A model generated the notes under the pieces. The model did no database searches and had not been told where the DNA came from. It saw only the letters and a list, made by a program, of their open reading frames with translations. Of a stretch of DNA of 64,000 nt, positions 63,341-64,000 are shown in pieces. Positions within the stretch are counted from its first letter, which is position 1; each line of letters starts with the position of its first letter. The position numbers were made by a program, and so were the translations under genes. The stretch is from Vanilla planifolia (lineage: Eukaryota > Streptophyta > Magnoliopsida > Asparagales > Orchidaceae), in assembly GCA_023846275.1 (NCBI GenBank), contig JAIUJO010000069.1:1767242-1831241 (forward strand), given 5' to 3'.

Positions 63341-64000
63341 ATCATCAAGTGCTACATCATTAATCACCGATTAAGTTTTGAACAAAAATGACTCCTAAAG
63401 TATGTCATATCTTTAGAAAGTAAAATATCTAAAAATATAGAAGCAAATATTTATGTTGTTAGAGCATGTTAAGATGAGTCCAAAAACATTTATTTCTTCT
63501 TGATTAGACTTTATTTGAAATTTCTATGAATTACTATGTAAATGAGCATGATTAATAATAAGTTATAATTTAAATATTTAGTAAATATATATTAAAACTT
63601 AAACAAGATAAGTTAATCATTATAATATAAGCTTATTAAAGTGATATAAGGGTCATAATAGAAAAGAATTAGAGTTACATAGTAATATATTTAAATCAAA
63701 GAACAACATTAAATGAAATTTGGAAAAGTTCAAGAAAGTTTTACTCCAAAGTACTATGGTTAATGAGTGCAACATCTTTAGTTACCAAATAAAGAGTGAA
63801 TAAAAATTCAACTTAGAGCATGCCAAAATCTTAGAAAAACAAATGATCAAAAATATTAAAATAAATATTTAATTAGTTATAGATAAGCAGTAGATCAAAA
63901 TTCAACTAAGACCATTTTTGTTTCATCTAAAATACAATGTTTAAAATTACCACAAATTTAACAAATAATTAATCATAAATAATAATAAAGTATTATTTTA

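Larger units (their letters stand above)
47471..64000 (+). repeat. Decayed satellite array, monomer about 400 bp, about 40 copies
   Basis: Tandem array continuing past the window. Each monomer carries, in order: gttgcattcc, gatactaaggagatcgagtg, taacatcct, atctcataaa, gaatatttaatt, gagcttatcaagatgag, tctcgattagac, gaattactatgaatta, aattattattttaa, tatattaaagc, taatataaccaaatcaaa, aaaggtcaca, gagatttagagttacata, gagataaatt. The first box recurs near 49,027, 49,442, 49,815, 50,215, 50,622 and 51,024. After two weaker positions it recurs near 52,924, 54,815, 56,748, 57,181, 57,586, 58,008, 59,568, 61,193, 62,240, 62,637 and 63,733. Spacing is mostly 370-430 bp. Some monomers are shortened (278 bp before 54,395; 236 bp before 61,429). 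Monomers differ strongly, so the array is old and not recently homogenised. No coding function is seen. The first monomer starts in the same phase as the inverted left flank. Confidence 0.92.

Noticed and set aside
47471-64000. CRISPR-like or gene-cluster reading of the periodic array
   Set aside because: The period is about 400 bp with whole-monomer homology and no short identical repeats or unique spacers; it is an ordinary decayed satellite.

Overview
The window looks like plant nuclear heterochromatin with no recognisable host gene. It is very AT-rich, CpG-poor, and made of worn transposons and decayed tandem repeats. The evidence for a plant is an L1-type LINE with a C-terminal RNase H domain and a Ty3/gypsy fossil with a chromodomain-like tail; both architectures are well known in plants. 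Age and CpG loss suggest a large, heavily methylated, slowly purged genome. A gymnosperm with an AT-rich genome, such as a Gnetales member, would fit, but the sequence does not prove it.

Region 1 (1-21.6 kb) is old dispersed-repeat territory. It holds the 3' part of one LINE (1-1.84 kb), a longer copy of a related LINE (about 8.0-11.1 kb), a Ty3/gypsy fossil directly behind it (11.35-12.9 kb), and two copies of a dispersed repeat that starts with a GATAACAAAC box (5.3 and 12.9 kb). It also has a few short local duplications and long stretches with nothing recognisable.

Region 2 (21.63-22.65 kb) holds about two and a half monomers of a roughly 400-bp satellite on the minus strand. Region 4 (47.47 kb to the window end) holds about 40 monomers of the same satellite on the plus strand. 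Monomers have diverged strongly, but many short boxes are still in register, and CG sites survive in some monomers and appear as TG or CA in others.

Region 3 (22.65-47.47 kb) lies between the two oppositely oriented satellite stretches. It is a block of about 25 kb whose plus strand is roughly three-quarters to four-fifths purine (GAGAGATAAAGAG-like), interrupted by AT-rich islands. The purine sequence is not just low complexity. Several non-GAGA landmarks recur in the same order near 35.5-37.4, 39.8-41.1 and 45.9-47.1 kb, so the block is a decayed higher-order repeat with units of about 4-6 kb. Both satellite-purine junctions fall at nearly the same point of the satellite monomer.

The most unusual feature is this composite: a multi-kilobase polypurine higher-order repeat with outward-facing arrays of one satellite on its two sides. 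I know of no named element with this layout. The many minus-strand open frames in the purine block (Ser/Leu/Phe-rich) come from its composition and are not annotated as genes.
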